20,360 nt of DNA, taken from assembly GCA_016285615.1 (NCBI GenBank), contig JAEERB010000030.1, positions 1-20,360 on the forward strand. Direction: 5' to 3'. Shown here one piece after another: positions 1 to 7,246 of this stretch; position 1 is the first letter of the stretch, and every line of letters starts with the position of its first letter. This stretch comes from Bacteroidales bacterium (lineage in GTDB: Bacteria; Bacteroidota; Bacteroidia; Bacteroidales; WCHB1-69). The position numbers were made by a program, and so were the translations under genes. Under the pieces are notes generated by a model that was not told the DNA's origin, ran no database searches, and saw only the letters and a list, made by a program, of their open reading frames with translations.

Positions 1-2318
1 TTGGGCAACTCATACGACAAGCAATCGTCCACATCGAAGCAGCTTTCTTCGCTCATAGCCGACAGGTTGCCAGCCGTATCGATGGCGGCCATGGCAAAGC
101 AACCCACTACATACGACAAGCCCGTCAGTTCGTAGCGACAGCGGTTGTCGTAGCAATTCTCGCCATTATTGACAATGGAATCAAAGATGGTGTAGGGATC
201 GTTATAAGACGGTTTGTAATAGATATAATACTGATACACATCCTGATAAGCCGAATCGGAAGAGAACAACCACTCGAAGGTCACCGTTTGGCAATCGGTC
301 GTGATGACCACCTCAGGCACTTCTGGCGGCGTATCATCCAGAGGAATGGCACACACGCGCTGCGACCTGTTGTACAAGGGATAAACAGTGTCGTTGGCAA
401 AATAGCCACCCAACGAGCGGACATAATAGCAATACTGATGGCCATTCTCCAAGGCCTTGTCGGTGTAGGTCTGCTCGGTGGTCACAGCAATGGAATCATA
501 CTGATGGGTGGTTTCATTGTACTTATACACAGTATATTCCGTATTTATCCACGGTACCGATTCTTGCCACGAAAGAATCACCTTGCGGTCGGACGGTGTG
601 GCCCGCAGGAAGATGGAAGAGGCCTGGTCGGAGGATTCGATGTAGGTTTTCTTACCCCGCACCATGCCATAGATTTCCAGTTTGTAGATATAGGATGCCT
701 CAACGGTATTCAACTGCCTATCTACAAACGAAGTGTCGTCGAGTGTCAGCAAGCTGTCGAGCACCACAAACTGCCTGTTCTGGCTTGATGCACGACAGAG
801 ATGATAGCTATAGGGAGGCTCAAAGCGGGCCGAGTCGATGATGGCGGGTGCCAGCCATTTCACATTGATAACACCCTCCTGTAAATCAGTTTCTTCCACA
901 TCCACATTCGTAATCATAGGCGCATCCTGCAAGAGGCTGATGCAGGTCTCAGCCGACACGTAGCTTTCGGCGCCGTCGGCAAAGAAGGCCACCACACGAT
1001 AGCAATACTCTGTGCCGTGCCGCAACGGAAATACGGAACCATCGTCCACAAAGAGCGTATCCTGCCAACTGTGGGTGGCGCCAATCCAGCGATAGCCCGC
1101 CTCGGGCGGCATGCCCGTCTCGCAGTGCTCCGGCTCAAACGGATTCGACGAAATCCGCTTGTAGATGTCATAGCCCACCACATTGTCGCACTCGCTCTTC
1201 TCCCATGTCAAAGTCACCTCGTTACCTATCGGCTCGGCTTGCAGATTTTCGGGACGCGGTGCCACTATTCTGATACGCAGCGTTTTAAATGATGCCAACT
1301 CGACTTGAGGACCATTATCCTGTGCCTTGAACAGCACCGAATACCACCCTTTCTGCACATGGTGGCATGTTGTATTCCACACGAACTGGCCTGTCACGGG
1401 CGGCCTCCCTTTCACTTCGGGGAAGATGGCACGAGGCTGCGTTCCACGGAAGGGACTTCCTGTGGCAGAGAGTGTTACACTTGTCGAGTTGGGGTCGGTG
1501 GCAGTCACATCCAATTCGAGCAACGTGCCCGCCAGCACACAAGTGTCTTCAATGGTTTCTATATGCGGCGGCTGGTTGTTGCACGAGATGATATTGATCT
1601 GCATATCGCGCACCACACTGCCTATCAACACACCCGCGCGCCACTCCTGAATGAGAATGGCGATGTTGTACTCACCTTGCATCGTCGGCGAGTCCCATAT
1701 CAGATCGCCCGTGTAGGGGTCGATGGTGATGCTGGTGGAGGCGGTCGGCAACTGGTAGCCGGGCACCACCTCACCATCATAGCCGCGGCACGAGATGAGA
1801 CTGTAAGAAAGGCTGTCGCCATCGGGATCGTAAGCACCGGGGTTATGGTAGTAGGGCACGCCCACGCAGCCGTTGTCGATAGGCGGATTGAGCAACTGCG
1901 GCGAGTTGTTTCCGCCCAGGAACGGATTGACTATCAGAATGGTTTCCAGAAAGAAGGGGATGTTGACCGAGTTGAGGATATTGACGATGCCCGCATTGCG
2001 GTTCGGGTCCTCAAAAGTAATCGAGTACTGCCCCGCCGCAGGGAAAGTGTGCTCAGCAATGTAAGTGTTCATGCTGATTTCGTTCTCCATGTTGATTTTG
2101 CGGGTACGGGTAATGGTCGATGTGGTGCCGTCGCCCCACAGCACGTCAATCTCGGGGCGGTCGGCGGGACTGGGCGTATAGGTGTAAGTGACAATCGTAA
2201 ACTCGTAGGTCAAACCACCCTTGTAGCGATAGGTGATTTCACCGGCACGCTGATGAGTTGCCAACACGTAACTCATTCCCACAAAAAGAAAAAGAAGAAC
2301 GAAAACAACTCTCTTCAT
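1..2318 (-). CDS. Secreted Fn3-repeat protein, probable T9SS type B cargo (C-terminus missing)
   Basis: The frame is open from an ATG at 2318 to the window edge, giving about 772 codons with no stop, so the gene is partial at its C-terminus. Residues 1-20 form a signal peptide (MKRVVFVLLFLFVGMSYVLA). Residues 21-340 resemble the N-terminal part of large Bacteroidota proteins annotated as gliding-motility or T9SS type B sorting proteins. Recognisable stretches there are THQRAGEITYRY, EDPNRNAGIVN, NPPIDNGCVG and a cadherin/Ig-like AYDPDGDSLSY. Four fibronectin type III-like units follow at roughly 350-455, 464-560, 570-660 and 661-760, with the usual W, Y/C and G positions (for example VTLTWEKSE, GTEYCYRVVAF). 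The last visible residues are SYELP, which in this family often lead straight into the CHU_C sorting motif (VFTPNGDG...). That final domain is inference, because it lies outside the window. The product is probably exported and attached to the cell surface, and its ligand is unknown. It is divergent from bamD. Confidence 0.82.
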   Translation of the reverse strand, partial: MKRVVFVLLFLFVGMSYVLATHQRAGEITYRYKGGLTYEFTIVTYTYTPSPADRPEIDVLWGDGTTSTITRTRKINMENEISMNTYIAEHTFPAAGQYSITFEDPNRNAGIVNILNSVNIPFFLETILIVNPFLGGNNSPQLLNPPIDNGCVGVPYYHNPGAYDPDGDSLSYSLISCRGYDGEVVPGYQLPTASTSITIDPYTGDLIWDSPTMQGEYNIAILIQEWRAGVLIGSVVRDMQINIISCNNQPPHIETIEDTCVLAGTLLELDVTATDPNSTSVTLSATGSPFRGTQPRAIFPEVKGRPPVTGQFVWNTTCHHVQKGWYSVLFKAQDNGPQVELASFKTLRIRIVAPRPENLQAEPIGNEVTLTWEKSECDNVVGYDIYKRISSNPFEPEHCETGMPPEAGYRWIGATHSWQDTLFVDDGSVFPLRHGTEYCYRVVAFFADGAESYVSAETCISLLQDAPMITNVDVEETDLQEGVINVKWLAPAIIDSARFEPPYSYHLCRASSQNRQFVVLDSLLTLDDTSFVDRQLNTVEASYIYKLEIYGMVRGKKTYIESSDQASSIFLRATPSDRKVILSWQESVPWINTEYTVYKYNETTHQYDSIAVTTEQTYTDKALENGHQYCYYVRSLGGYFANDTVYPLYNRSQRVCAIPLDDTPPEVPEVVITTDCQTVTFEWLFSSDSAYQDVYQYYIYYKPSYNDPYTIFDSIVNNGENCYDNRCRYELTGLSYVVGCFAMAAIDTAGNLSAMSEESCFDVDDCLSYELP

Positions 2319-2345
2319 CAGCATTTAGCATTACTAATAATCTTG

Positions 2346-2353
2346 CAAAGGTA
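2346..2353 (-). promoter_or_regulatory. Bacteroidota -7 promoter box for the Fn3 protein gene
   Basis: Read on the minus strand this is TACCTTTG, matching the Bacteroidota sigma-factor -7 consensus TAnnTTTG. It lies 28 bp upstream of the ATG at 2318, which predicts a leader of about 20 nt. No clear -33 TTTG was seen at the usual spacing. Confidence 0.6.
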
Positions 2354-2403
2354 CAAAAAATTTGGGTGGTCGGGGAACGATGACAACATTACATTTTTTT
2401 TTG

Positions 2404-2411
2404 TACTTTTG
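2404..2411 (+). promoter_or_regulatory. Bacteroidota -7 promoter box for the bamD operon
   Basis: TACTTTTG matches TAnnTTTG. Transcription would begin near 2416-2418, so the bamD message would be leaderless or nearly so. This argues against the longer in-frame start at 2362, which lies upstream of the box. It is part of an 18-bp inverted repeat shared with the divergent promoter at 2346-2353. Confidence 0.6.
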
Positions 2412-2424
2412 CAAAATGCGAAAA

Positions 2425-3357
2425 ATGAACAGACACATATATAAAGCTTTGATTTTCATGGTGTTACTATCGCTCCAAGCCTCTTTTTCAAGGGCTGAGG
2501 GTGTGGTATATCCCATTTTCAAGGGTTTTTCTGTCTCTTCAACCGACATAACATCTTATAATTCAAAAGATAAAAAGAAAAAAGACAACCCCAGCAACAC
2601 CCTGCGAAACAACAAGAAAGTCACCTTTGAAACCTACGACTACAATTACCATCGGGCTGTAGATTTCTATAACAACGGGCAATATCTTTCTGCCGCACGA
2701 CTGTTCGAGGAGTTGTATCCGCTATCGTTAGGAACGCCTAAGGCTGACAGCATCTTGTACATGTTCGCCGACTGCTACTACCAGAATCAGGATTACACGT
2801 TGGCGGCTTTCCACTTCAAGGATTACGCCCGTCGTTACCCAGGCAGCGACCGTGCCGAGACAGCCTACTTCATGTCGCTGAACGCCATTTTCAATGTGTC
2901 GCCACTGTACAGTTTAGACCAGACCGACACCTATTATGCCATCGAGGAAATCAAGAGTTTTATTCTGCAATATCCTGAAAGTAAGCACATTGAAGAGTGC
3001 AACTTGATGTTAGACAAGCTAAACAACAAGTTGGCGAAGAAGGATTTTGAGATATTGAAACTTTACTACAACACATACAGTTACGAGGCCACACAAATCA
3101 TGGCCAAGAACTTTTTCAAAAACCATCCTTACAGTCCCTACGTGCCTGAGGCTATGTACATTTTGGTGCAGAACAATTTCAAATATGCCAAGAAGAGCGT
3201 GGCCGCCAAGCAGGAAGCGCGTTATCAGGCTTGCATAGATGCCTGTGAGATGTTATCGGCCAACTATCCCGAATCGACTTATTTACCTGAGGCGCAGAAA
3301 ATTGCAGCCGAAGCACAGAAACAAATAGAAAGAATAAACAGTTCAAAAAAACAATAA
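2425..3357 (+). CDS. bamD: Outer membrane assembly factor BamD (TPR protein)
   Basis: BamD is the essential periplasmic TPR partner of BamA in folding outer-membrane beta-barrels. The body of this protein matches Bacteroidota BamD well: helical TPR units begin at YHRAVDFYNNGQYLSAARLF and LYMFADCYYQNQDYTLAAF. The family's YAIEEIKSFILQYPESKH and the C-terminal RYQACIDACE / NYPESTYLPEA segments follow. The start at 2425 (MNRHIYK) was chosen because the -7 box at 2404-2411 puts the transcript start near 2416; an ATG at 2416 is equally in frame. The N-terminus is a signal peptide ending near SRA-EG. Unusually, it has no lipobox cysteine, although BamD is normally a lipoprotein. A Lys-rich linker (KDKKKKDN) precedes the TPRs. 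The product is about 310 aa, slightly longer than usual for Bacteroidota BamD. It is the first gene of the collinear run with rpoZ (5-bp gap). Confidence 0.9.
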   Translation: MNRHIYKALIFMVLLSLQASFSRAEGVVYPIFKGFSVSSTDITSYNSKDKKKKDNPSNTLRNNKKVTFETYDYNYHRAVDFYNNGQYLSAARLFEELYPLSLGTPKADSILYMFADCYYQNQDYTLAAFHFKDYARRYPGSDRAETAYFMSLNAIFNVSPLYSLDQTDTYYAIEEIKSFILQYPESKHIEECNLMLDKLNNKLAKKDFEILKLYYNTYSYEATQIMAKNFFKNHPYSPYVPEAMYILVQNNFKYAKKSVAAKQEARYQACIDACEMLSANYPESTYLPEAQKIAAEAQKQIERINSSKKQ

Positions 3358-3362
3358 AAACA

Positions 3363-3704
3363 ATGAAGACAGATTATCAGAAAGACAAAATCGAAAAGAA
3401 TGCCATAACCCGCAACATTCGCGAATTTGACACGGATACGAACAACATTTACGAAACCGTAGCCATCCTTTCGAAACGTGCCAATCAGATTTCGACCGAG
3501 TTGAAGGACGAGATGCGCACCAAGATGCAAGAATTCAACACCACCACCGACTCGTTGGACGAGATTTTCGAAAACCGTGATCAGATTGAGTTGGCCAAGA
3601 CTTACGAGCAGATGCCCAAACCCGCTTTGCTGGCCATCCACGAATTCGAAAACAAGGAAATCTATTATCGCGAAGGCGAAGAGCCCAAAGAAGACAAAGA
3701 ATAA
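3363..3704 (+). CDS. rpoZ: RNA polymerase omega subunit, Bacteroidota type
   Basis: This 113-aa protein matches the divergent Bacteroidota omega (Rpb6-like) family that sits after bamD in this phylum. Diagnostic stretches are ITRNIREFDTDTNNIYETVA, ILSKRANQIS, LDEIFENRDQIELA and MPKPALLAIHEFENKEIYYR. Omega binds the beta' subunit and helps core polymerase assemble. The C-terminus is an acidic tail (EGEEPKEDKE). It begins 5 bp after bamD and ends 6 bp before coaBC, so it is almost certainly co-transcribed with both. Older automated pipelines often call this family hypothetical, but the gene context and the YETVAILSKRANQIS core make the call firm. Confidence 0.9.
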   Translation: MKTDYQKDKIEKNAITRNIREFDTDTNNIYETVAILSKRANQISTELKDEMRTKMQEFNTTTDSLDEIFENRDQIELAKTYEQMPKPALLAIHEFENKEIYYREGEEPKEDKE

Positions 3705-3710
3705 CGAGTC

Positions 3711-4913
3711 ATGACAGAAGGCGCTCCCAAGCATGTCATTATCGGTATTACAGGCGGAATAGCGGCATACAAGACCATGACGCTCATTCGCCTGTTCAAG
3801 TCGGCCGGCTGTGAGGTCAAGGTGGTGGCTACGACCAACGCCTTGGAGTTTGTCACGCCGCTCACCATTGAAACGCTGTCGCAGAACGCTTTGTACTGCG
3901 ACACTTTCAAGCGGTCAGAGCAATTTGACGTTCATCACATCTCGCATGCCGACTGGGCCGATTGCATGATTGTGGCGCCCGCCTCTGCCGACATCATCGG
4001 CAAGATGGCCAACGGCATTGCCGACGACGCCCTGTCCACCCTGCTGCTGGCCATAAAGAAACCTCTGTTCATTGCCCCCGCGATGAACAACAAGATGTAC
4101 GCAAACGAGGCCGTGCAGCGCAATCTGGCCACCTTGCAACAGCAGGGCTGCCATATCATAGGACCCGCTGAAGGCTTCTTGGCATGCGGCACAACAGGCA
4201 AAGGCCGGATGGAAGAACCCGAGAAGATTTTTGATGAGGTGATGGGCTATTTCAGTAAAGACCTGCCACTCAAAGGGAAACGGGCATTGGTAACCGCAGG
4301 ACCCACCTACGAACCGATTGACCCCGTACGCTTCATCGGCAACCACTCGTCAGGCAAGATGGGCTTCGCACTGGCAGAAGTGCTGGCCGACAAAGGCGCG
4401 GAAGTGACGCTGGTGACCGGCCCCACCGTGCTGACCACCCAACAGTCGCACATCCACCGCGTGGATGTCACCACCGCCGCCCAGATGTACGAGGCCTGCC
4501 TCAAATATAGCGCCGACGCCGACATCATCATCATGTCGGCCGCAGTGGCCGATTACACGCCGGCAGCACCCGCACCCGAAAAAATCAAAAAGAACGACTC
4601 GTCGCTACAATTGGAACTGGTCAAAACCACCGACATTCTGGCCTCTCTCGGCAAAAATAAACGTGAAGGCCAATACATTGTGGGCTTTGCCCTTGAAACA
4701 GAGAACGAACTGGCCAACGCCCAGACCAAGCTTCATAATAAAAACCTCGATTTTATCGTTCTCAATTCCACTAAAACCCCGAAGAGCGGCTTCAACTACG
4801 ACACGAACCAAGTAACCATCATCGACCGCGACGGAAAGATTACGCCCTTCGACCTACAAGACAAACATAAGGTTGCGCAAAACATTGTGGACCATTTAAT
4901 TGCAAAATCCTAA
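3711..4913 (+). CDS. coaBC: Bifunctional CoaBC: phosphopantothenate-cysteine ligase / PPC decarboxylase
   Basis: This enzyme carries out two successive cytosolic steps of coenzyme A synthesis: CTP-dependent joining of 4'-phosphopantothenate to cysteine, then FMN-dependent decarboxylation to 4'-phosphopantetheine. The CoaC half (about residues 1-180) has the FMN-binding GITGGIAAYK, the catalytic-His region VHHISHADWAD, the PAMNNKMY motif and the substrate-recognition loop ACGTTGKGRM with its conserved Cys. The CoaB half (about 185-400) has VTAGPTYEPIDPVRFIGNHS followed by SGKMGFALA, then MSAAVADYTPA, the KIKK lysine region and VGFALETENE. At 400 aa it is full length. The bamD-rpoZ-coaBC order is typical of Bacteroidota. 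It ends 6 bp before the next gene. Confidence 0.97.
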   Translation: MTEGAPKHVIIGITGGIAAYKTMTLIRLFKSAGCEVKVVATTNALEFVTPLTIETLSQNALYCDTFKRSEQFDVHHISHADWADCMIVAPASADIIGKMANGIADDALSTLLLAIKKPLFIAPAMNNKMYANEAVQRNLATLQQQGCHIIGPAEGFLACGTTGKGRMEEPEKIFDEVMGYFSKDLPLKGKRALVTAGPTYEPIDPVRFIGNHSSGKMGFALAEVLADKGAEVTLVTGPTVLTTQQSHIHRVDVTTAAQMYEACLKYSADADIIIMSAAVADYTPAAPAPEKIKKNDSSLQLELVKTTDILASLGKNKREGQYIVGFALETENELANAQTKLHNKNLDFIVLNSTKTPKSGFNYDTNQVTIIDRDGKITPFDLQDKHKVAQNIVDHLIAKS

Positions 4914-4919
4914 CGCCCA

Positions 4920-6311
4920 ATGACGATGTTAAAACGATACCTGCTTATTGCCCTGCTTCCGCTATTCATCCTGACGACCTACGCACAGCCTGTCAAGGTG
5001 AAATTTGTAGGAAGAGACCGCCTCAACTGGGTATCGCTCGACAGCGTAGTGGTCACCAACCTAACACGCTCGTGGTCGGAAACCGTTGTGGCTCCCGACT
5101 CCGTCATCGAGTTGGCCATCCAGACTGGCGTTGCCTGCTACAATACTAACAAGAAGCCCGCTTTAACGCAGAATGTGCCCAACCCCTTCTACGGAACCAC
5201 TGACGTAACGCTTTATCTTCCGCAAGAAGAGACCGTCCACTTTGCCATTTTCGATATCTTGGGCAAGGAAGATGTGCAGAAGAGTTTGAAACTGGGTGCT
5301 GGCTACCACACCTTTAGAATCACCCTCAACCAGGCACAAACCTACTTCTTCACCGCCTCCACCTCGGCAGGCATCAGCTCCATCAAAATGGTGAACCTCA
5401 AAAAAGGCGGCAGCGACCGAATAGAATACACTGGCTGGAAACACGACAACACAGCCTCCACACTGAAAAAGAGCACATGCCAAGCTTTTGCCTTAGGCGA
5501 CAAAATGCAATATGCGGCTTACGCCAACGTCTATGGAGAGAAGGTCGTGCGCACCGTTACCCAATGCCAGTACGAAGATGCCACCATCCTCTTCGATATG
5601 ATGCCTCAAACCCACCTGGTTGATCAAATTGTAGGCGAAACAAGCAAAGGTATCTCCTTCACAGCCAACTACATTTACGACAGCGACAAACATCTTACAC
5701 AGATAACTGTCAACGACTCGACAGGCAGCACCTCAAACATCTATTTTTCCTACTTGAACAACCGCATCCAAGCGGTAAAATACCAAGACGGTAACAAGAA
5801 AGGCAACGACATCCGCAGTTGCCACTTTGCCTACAACAATATCGGATTGCTGCAGCAACGCATTGAGATACTTGGCAATGATACCTTATCGGTGGAACAA
5901 TTTGTGTACGACAACAACATGTGGCTGACTGCCATTATCGTCGGCGGCGACACCAATGTCGTCAAGGCTCATTACGACCGCAACGGCAACATCGCTCAAC
6001 TCTATACACAAGAGATTGATTCTTCGGGAAATGTTACCGACAAGAAGCTGGAGTTCAAATACGACTACCATCGCAAACCTTATTTCAACACCGACTACCT
6101 GTTTACTGAAGAACTCTATCCACACGCCATGCCCGAGGTAACAAGACTTAAAGGATTGGCCTACAACAATATGACAGCCTATATCACGGCAGGTATCCAG
6201 TGGGTTCACGACTACAACGACGATGGTCTGCCCATTTCCATCGTCAAGACGAAAGACAAAGCCAAAGGAGATGATTTTTCCATTTTACACATCTTCTACA
6301 AAGAATATTAA
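4920..6311 (+). CDS. Secreted protein: T9SS-sorting-like module plus YD-like repeats
   Basis: I do not recognise a named function. Residues 1-22 are a signal peptide (cleavage near TYA-Q). Residues 23-75 resemble a module frequent in gut and rumen Bacteroidales secreted proteins (VKVKFVGRDRLNWVSLDSVV, VVTNLTRSWSETV). Residues 84-160 look like a T9SS type A sorting domain: QNVPNPFYGTTDVTLYLP, VHFAIFDILGK, GAGYHTFRITL and SSIKMVNL. In true cargo that domain is C-terminal, but here about 300 residues follow. The second half contains loosely repeated YD/RHS-like strands: YIYDSDKHLTQI near 251, HFAYNNIGLLQQ near 302, FVYDNNMWLTAI near 327, HYDRNGNIAQLY near 351, FKYDYHRKPY near 379 and HDYNDDGLPISI near 430. 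It sits between coaBC (6-bp gap) and the DUF4835 gene (20-bp gap), a place where related genomes usually have no such gene. A second in-frame ATG at 4926 is possible. Confidence 0.75.
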   Translation: MTMLKRYLLIALLPLFILTTYAQPVKVKFVGRDRLNWVSLDSVVVTNLTRSWSETVVAPDSVIELAIQTGVACYNTNKKPALTQNVPNPFYGTTDVTLYLPQEETVHFAIFDILGKEDVQKSLKLGAGYHTFRITLNQAQTYFFTASTSAGISSIKMVNLKKGGSDRIEYTGWKHDNTASTLKKSTCQAFALGDKMQYAAYANVYGEKVVRTVTQCQYEDATILFDMMPQTHLVDQIVGETSKGISFTANYIYDSDKHLTQITVNDSTGSTSNIYFSYLNNRIQAVKYQDGNKKGNDIRSCHFAYNNIGLLQQRIEILGNDTLSVEQFVYDNNMWLTAIIVGGDTNVVKAHYDRNGNIAQLYTQEIDSSGNVTDKKLEFKYDYHRKPYFNTDYLFTEELYPHAMPEVTRLKGLAYNNMTAYITAGIQWVHDYNDDGLPISIVKTKDKAKGDDFSILHIFYKEY

Positions 6312-6331
6312 TCTAAATAAATCGTGCTGAC

Positions 6332-7228
6332 ATGAAAAAATTCGCATTATGCTTATTGATATTTTGCCTTGCACTTAGCGGCATGGCACAGGATTTTCAA
6401 TGTCAGATTTCCATCAACTCAAGCAAGATTTCCGGCTCTAACCGCAACCGATACAACGCATTGCAACAAGAGCTCTATCGTTTCATCAACGACCGGAAAT
6501 GGTGCCAGTACAACCTCAAGACCAACGAGCGTATTGAGTGTGCCATCATGATAACCTTAGATGCCGTTAGTGGCGATGAATTCACGGGTACGATGACTAT
6601 CCAGTTGCAGCGCCCCGTTTACGGAACAAGCTATAAATCAACCGTTCTTAATTTCCAAGACAAGAACGTCAAATTCACGTATGCAGAAGGGGATCCTTTG
6701 GAATACTCCGACAACACCAACCTGTCGCAGTTCACCTCGCTGATTGCCTTCTACCTCAACCTTTTCCTGGCTGTCGATTTCGACACCTTCTCGATGAATG
6801 GCGGTGCTCCCTACTATTCTAAATGTCAGAACATTGTAAACCTGAACCAAACCTCCAAGGAACCTGGCTGGAAAGTTTACGAATCGGGACAGAACAACCG
6901 CTACTGGATTATGGAGAACCTGACTAACAGCAACTACGGCAAATTGCACGAGTTCCTGTATAAGTACCACCGTCTGGGACTGGACGTGATGGCCGAATCG
7001 CCTGATGCTGGCCGTGCCGTCATTGCCGAGAGTTTGCGACTGCTGCAAGATGTCCACAAACAGAAATCGAACATCTACATGGTGCAAATGTTGGTACACG
7101 CCAAATCCGACGAGATTGTCAATATCTTTAAACAAGGAACTCCCAGCGAAAAAACGCAGGTGTTGAATATCATGAAGCAGATCGACGCTTCCAACCAGTC
7201 GAAATACAACGCTATCAACCAACAATAG
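6332..7228 (+). CDS. porD: DUF4835 family exported protein (PorD-type, T9SS-associated)
   Basis: This is a 298-aa protein with a clear signal peptide (CLLIFCLALSGMAQ, cleavage before QDFQ). The family is recognised from the N-terminal FQCQISINSSKISGSNRN, the ECAIMITLDA strand, TIQLQRPVYGTSYKS, and the LFLAVDFDTFSMNGGAPYYS signature followed by EPGWKVYESGQNNRYWI. DUF4835 lies between coaBC and recN in many Bacteroidota. As I recall, some databases name it type IX secretion protein PorD. That name is from memory, and the molecular role is not evident from the sequence. It is probably periplasmic or outer-membrane associated. The long hydrophilic C-terminal half (MAESPDAGRAVIAESL onward) looks helical. 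Spacing to recN is 18 bp, consistent with co-transcription. Confidence 0.8.
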   Translation: MKKFALCLLIFCLALSGMAQDFQCQISINSSKISGSNRNRYNALQQELYRFINDRKWCQYNLKTNERIECAIMITLDAVSGDEFTGTMTIQLQRPVYGTSYKSTVLNFQDKNVKFTYAEGDPLEYSDNTNLSQFTSLIAFYLNLFLAVDFDTFSMNGGAPYYSKCQNIVNLNQTSKEPGWKVYESGQNNRYWIMENLTNSNYGKLHEFLYKYHRLGLDVMAESPDAGRAVIAESLRLLQDVHKQKSNIYMVQMLVHAKSDEIVNIFKQGTPSEKTQVLNIMKQIDASNQSKYNAINQQ

Positions 7229-7246
7229 CCTCAACAGCCATCTCCC

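Noticed and set aside
2362..2424. Longer N-terminus for BamD starting at 2362
   Set aside because: It would begin upstream of the -7 box and add residues that do not fit a signal peptide. A start at 2416 or 2425 is better.
1305..2444. Long plus-strand open frame antisense to the Fn3 protein gene
   Set aside because: It has no recognisable domain, runs through both divergent promoters, and is explained by the codon bias of the convincing minus-strand gene it overlaps. The same applies to the frame at 288-788.
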